DNA of 16,712 bases from an uncultured Anaerococcus sp. Lineage in GTDB: Bacteria > Bacillota > Clostridia > Tissierellales > Peptoniphilaceae. Below, one piece after another: positions 15,486 through 16,712 of this stretch (positions are counted from its first letter, which is position 1; every line of letters starts with the position of its first letter). Both the position numbers and the translations under genes were made by a program. The notes under the pieces are model-generated. The model was not told where the DNA came from and made no database searches. It was given only the letters and a program-made list of their open reading frames with translations. Location: NCBI RefSeq assembly GCF_943912385.1, contig NZ_CALTTY010000025.1, positions 1 to 16,712 of the forward strand, written 5' to 3'.

Positions 15486-15514
15486 ATTATATCACATTAT
15501 TAAAACAAAGTCCA
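15486..15514 (-). promoter_or_regulatory. promoter of the regulator gene
   Basis: On the minus strand: -35 TGGACT (15509-15514), a 17-bp spacer and -10 TATAAT (15486-15491), extended by an upstream TG. The transcript leader would be short, about 10 nt. The -35 is directly next to a TAGACA on the opposite strand, so the divergent promoters touch. Confidence 0.6.
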
Positions 15515-15546
15515 TAGACAAATAAGACCTTAACGAATGATATTAT
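15507..15546 (+). promoter_or_regulatory. candidate operator and promoter of the peptide gene
   Basis: AAAGTC (15507-15512) and GACCTT (15526-15531) form an imperfect dyad (5 of 6) that covers the regulator's -35. It also covers TAGACA (15515-15520), a possible -35 for the peptide gene. The best -10 is TATTAT (15541-15546), but the spacing of 20 bp is too long for unaided transcription. That would fit a promoter needing an activator bound at the dyad. This is a weak, inference-based call. Confidence 0.3.
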
Positions 15547-15578
15547 TATAGTTATCCTTATATATAGAGGAGGTTATA

Positions 15579-15716
15579 ATGAGAATTAAAAGAGTGTTTC
15601 GATTAATAAGTATAATTTATTTATTAAATTTTATGGTTGTAATACCTTTTGAGAATAGGAGTGATGAAATTATTGATTTATTTGATGAATCGAATATTAC
15701 TGAACATTTAATATGA
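15579..15716 (+). CDS. 45-aa exported peptide precursor, candidate signal pro-peptide
   Basis: ATG at 15579 with a near-perfect ribosome binding site GAGGAGG (15567-15573) 5 nt upstream; 45 codons, stop TGA at 15714. The product has a basic N-terminus (MRIKRVFR), a hydrophobic stretch (residues 9-24, LISIIYLLNFMVVIPF) and a polar acidic tail ending DESNITEHLI. That is the layout of Gram-positive pheromone precursors such as PapR and NprX (about 40-50 aa), where the last 5-10 residues are released and re-imported. It lies head-to-head with an HTH-TPR regulator, as expected for a signal/receptor pair. It could also be a small toxin or leader peptide. No two-glycine leader or cysteines are present, so it does not look like a classical bacteriocin or AgrD. 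Confidence 0.6.
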   Translation: MRIKRVFRLISIIYLLNFMVVIPFENRSDEIIDLFDESNITEHLI

Positions 15717-15797
15717 GTTATATAGTTTATATTTTTAGTAAATAATAAAAAATATGTAGTATATATTGATAACAGTGTATTGTATATAAGAAATAAT

Positions 15798-15803
15798 TAT
15801 AAT
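15798..15803 (+). promoter_or_regulatory. -10 element before the secreted protein gene
   Basis: A perfect TATAAT 28 bp before the ATG, with nothing resembling TTGACA at 16-18 bp upstream (GTGTAT at 15775-15780). A strong -10 without a -35 is typical of promoters that need an activator. Transcription would start near 15810, with a 22-nt leader containing the GAGG ribosome binding site. Read-through from the peptide gene is an alternative. Confidence 0.4.
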
Positions 15804-15831
15804 TGACTTTAAAAATGTATGAGGATATAAT

Positions 15832-16428
15832 ATGAATTCAAATAAAATATTTAAAAAAGTAGTTGTTGCTACAAGCATAAGTGTGATTGCATTGCAGCTA
15901 AACGCTCCATTAATTTCTTATGCTAATGATTGGAATAGTTACGAAGAAATTATTAGACAGGATAAATTATTAGTTAACAAACTAATCGATGAAGGATATT
16001 TAAAACAAACAAATGATGGTTTTAAAATAACTCAAAAATATAAAGATGAAATAAATAATAAAGTTGATAAAACTAAATATGATGTTTTTTTTACTGAAAA
16101 TACTGTAATGATTAGCCCAAAGATTTCACTGGCTGCTTATAGAGGTGTCAATAAGGTAGTTTTTAATAAAAATTCAACTATAGACTTATATTTAGATAAT
16201 CAAAATGCTAAAGATTTAGAAGATGGAACTGCTTCAGCAAGTATTTTGTCAGCTCTAATTCCAGAAGCTATGGTATCAAAATTTGCAACAGTTGTCTTTG
16301 GAATTAGCTCTATTGTTATAAAAAGGGCTAACAATAAAGGAAGGGGCATAATAATAAAATTGAGATTTAGATCAGGAATGCATCTTCCAGCATTTTGGTT
16401 AAGTGTTATAGGAGTATCATCACAATGA
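15832..16428 (+). CDS. secreted protein of unknown function, possible effector/bacteriocin-like
   Basis: A 198-aa protein with a clear signal peptide: NKIFKK, then a hydrophobic core, then a likely cleavage after SYA (residue 31). The mature protein of about 167 aa has a charged helical first part (residues 32-85). A middle region follows (YRGVNKVVFNKNSTIDLYLD). Then comes a hydrophobic Ala/Ile/Val-rich segment (about 135-163) and a basic stretch, KRANNKGRGIIIKLRFR, and it ends VSSQ. The hydrophobic segment deep in a secreted protein, followed by a Gly/basic beta-like stretch, suggests membrane insertion or pore formation, but no named family is recognised. There are no cysteines. GAGG lies 7 nt before the ATG. 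It overlaps the next gene by 4 bp, so the two work as a pair. Its position behind a peptide gene and regulator suggests signal-controlled production. Confidence 0.7.
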   Translation: MNSNKIFKKVVVATSISVIALQLNAPLISYANDWNSYEEIIRQDKLLVNKLIDEGYLKQTNDGFKITQKYKDEINNKVDKTKYDVFFTENTVMISPKISLAAYRGVNKVVFNKNSTIDLYLDNQNAKDLEDGTASASILSALIPEAMVSKFATVVFGISSIVIKRANNKGRGIIIKLRFRSGMHLPAFWLSVIGVSSQ

Positions 16429-16580
16429 CAAACCATGATATTAGATTGTATCTAACAATAGCGCTCTCATTATTGGCCGCTTTTAGTGAGGATATTTTTC
16501 CTAAAGGAAATTACAAAAAGTTTAAATATTGTTTCGTTTTTATAGGTTTAATTCTTGCCTTAAGTCTATTTATATTTTGA
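16425..16580 (+). CDS. 51-aa two-helix membrane protein, immunity-like partner
   Basis: The ATG at 16425 overlaps the previous stop (ATGA), and GGAG lies 10 nt upstream. An in-frame ATG at 16395 has no comparable support and would add 10 odd residues, so the shorter form is chosen. The product has two hydrophobic helices (about residues 7-21 and 34-51) joined by a short charged loop (SEDIFPKGNYKKFK). Small two-helix proteins made together with a secreted peptide or protein often protect the producer. That role is inferred here only from size and coupling; helping export is an alternative. A terminator follows 27 bp after the stop. Confidence 0.65.
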   Translation: MTNHDIRLYLTIALSLLAAFSEDIFPKGNYKKFKYCFVFIGLILALSLFIF

Positions 16581-16606
16581 TTATTTAAAAAAGTGATATG
16601 TGATGC

Positions 16607-16633
16607 AGCGGAATGGATATCTATTCCGCTTTT
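16607..16633 (+). terminator. terminator of the secreted protein/membrane protein unit
   Basis: AGCGGAAT (16607-16614) and ATTCCGCT (16623-16630) form a perfect 8-bp stem around GGATATCT, followed by a short T-run. A second T-rich stretch follows at 16639-16643. The remaining bases to 16712 hold no gene I can support. Confidence 0.8.
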
Positions 16634-16712
16634 CACAGTTTTTAATATGTATTTTTTGATAAAATATAATAAATTAATGTCATCTAATTTAGAAATTTGA
16701 GAAGTATTATCA

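Noticed and set aside
15549..15773. GTTATC/GATAAC next to TATATA, repeated in opposite orientation before the peptide and secreted protein genes
   Set aside because: Spacing between the parts differs and the positions relative to the -10 elements are inconsistent. It is too weak in such AT-rich DNA to call a shared operator.
15803..15831. TTGACT, 17 bp, TATAAT directly before the ATG of the secreted protein
   Set aside because: It matches a sigma-A promoter well. However, the -10 ends one base before the start codon, so transcription would begin inside the gene and lose the start and ribosome binding site. No suitable downstream start exists. Probably chance in AT-rich DNA.
16395..16397. Upstream ATG for the small membrane protein
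   Set aside because: The ATG at 16425 has GGAG at good spacing and the ATGA overlap. The longer form would add a charged extension with no ribosome binding site.
1..16712. CRISPR arrays, tRNA or rRNA genes
   Set aside because: No regularly spaced repeats and no cloverleaf or rRNA-like sequence were seen on either strand.

Overview
The window is a 16.7-kb, AT-rich stretch from a low-GC Gram-positive anaerobe. RpoB and RpoC have Firmicutes-type lengths (1223 and 1184 aa). There is a class III fructose-1,6-bisphosphatase, an iron-sulfur aldo-keto reductase and typical AGGAG ribosome binding sites. I would guess the Tissierellia/Peptoniphilaceae (Anaerococcus-like). That placement comes from the feel of the proteins, not from any search.

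Layout. (1) 1-1000: the left edge opens with a short hairpin. It is followed by the 3' part of an ABC-transporter ATPase of the bacteriocin (lactococcin 972-like) export type, broken exactly inside the Walker A motif, and a translationally coupled small membrane-anchored protein. (2) 1034-4004, minus strand: a two-gene unit, a 290-aa four-helix membrane protein with a charged tail followed by fbp, with a GC-rich hairpin between them. (3) 4005-4404: a 400-bp regulatory region with a divergent promoter, a pair of CTATACTA repeats, a strong rpoB promoter and a structured rpoB leader containing an attenuator-like hairpin. (4) 4405-11671: rpoB-rpoC, without rplJ/rplL upstream, ending in a strong terminator. 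(5) 11693-12031: a small DsrE-like cysteine protein, reachable mainly by read-through. (6) 12070-13194, minus: an aldo-keto reductase with two 4Fe-4S cysteine clusters. (7) 13297-14565: a ClC-type chloride channel/antiporter that shares a perfect two-way terminator with (8).

(8) 14582-16633 is the accessory part and the most interesting one. A 295-aa HTH protein with a helical TPR-like body faces a previously easy-to-miss 45-codon peptide gene (15579-15716). That gene has an excellent ribosome binding site, a basic/hydrophobic export-type N-terminus and an acidic tail. It is followed by a 198-aa secreted protein and a 4-bp-overlapping 51-aa two-helix membrane protein, then a terminator. The layout is that of a peptide-pheromone (RRNPP-type) regulator with its own pro-peptide and a secreted effector/immunity-like pair. 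The region is visibly more AT-rich than rpoBC, which suggests it was acquired.

Housekeeping genes (transcription, gluconeogenesis, redox, chloride transport) thus sit between two probable competition or communication loci: a decayed bacteriocin-export remnant on the left and a putative quorum-sensing cassette on the right.
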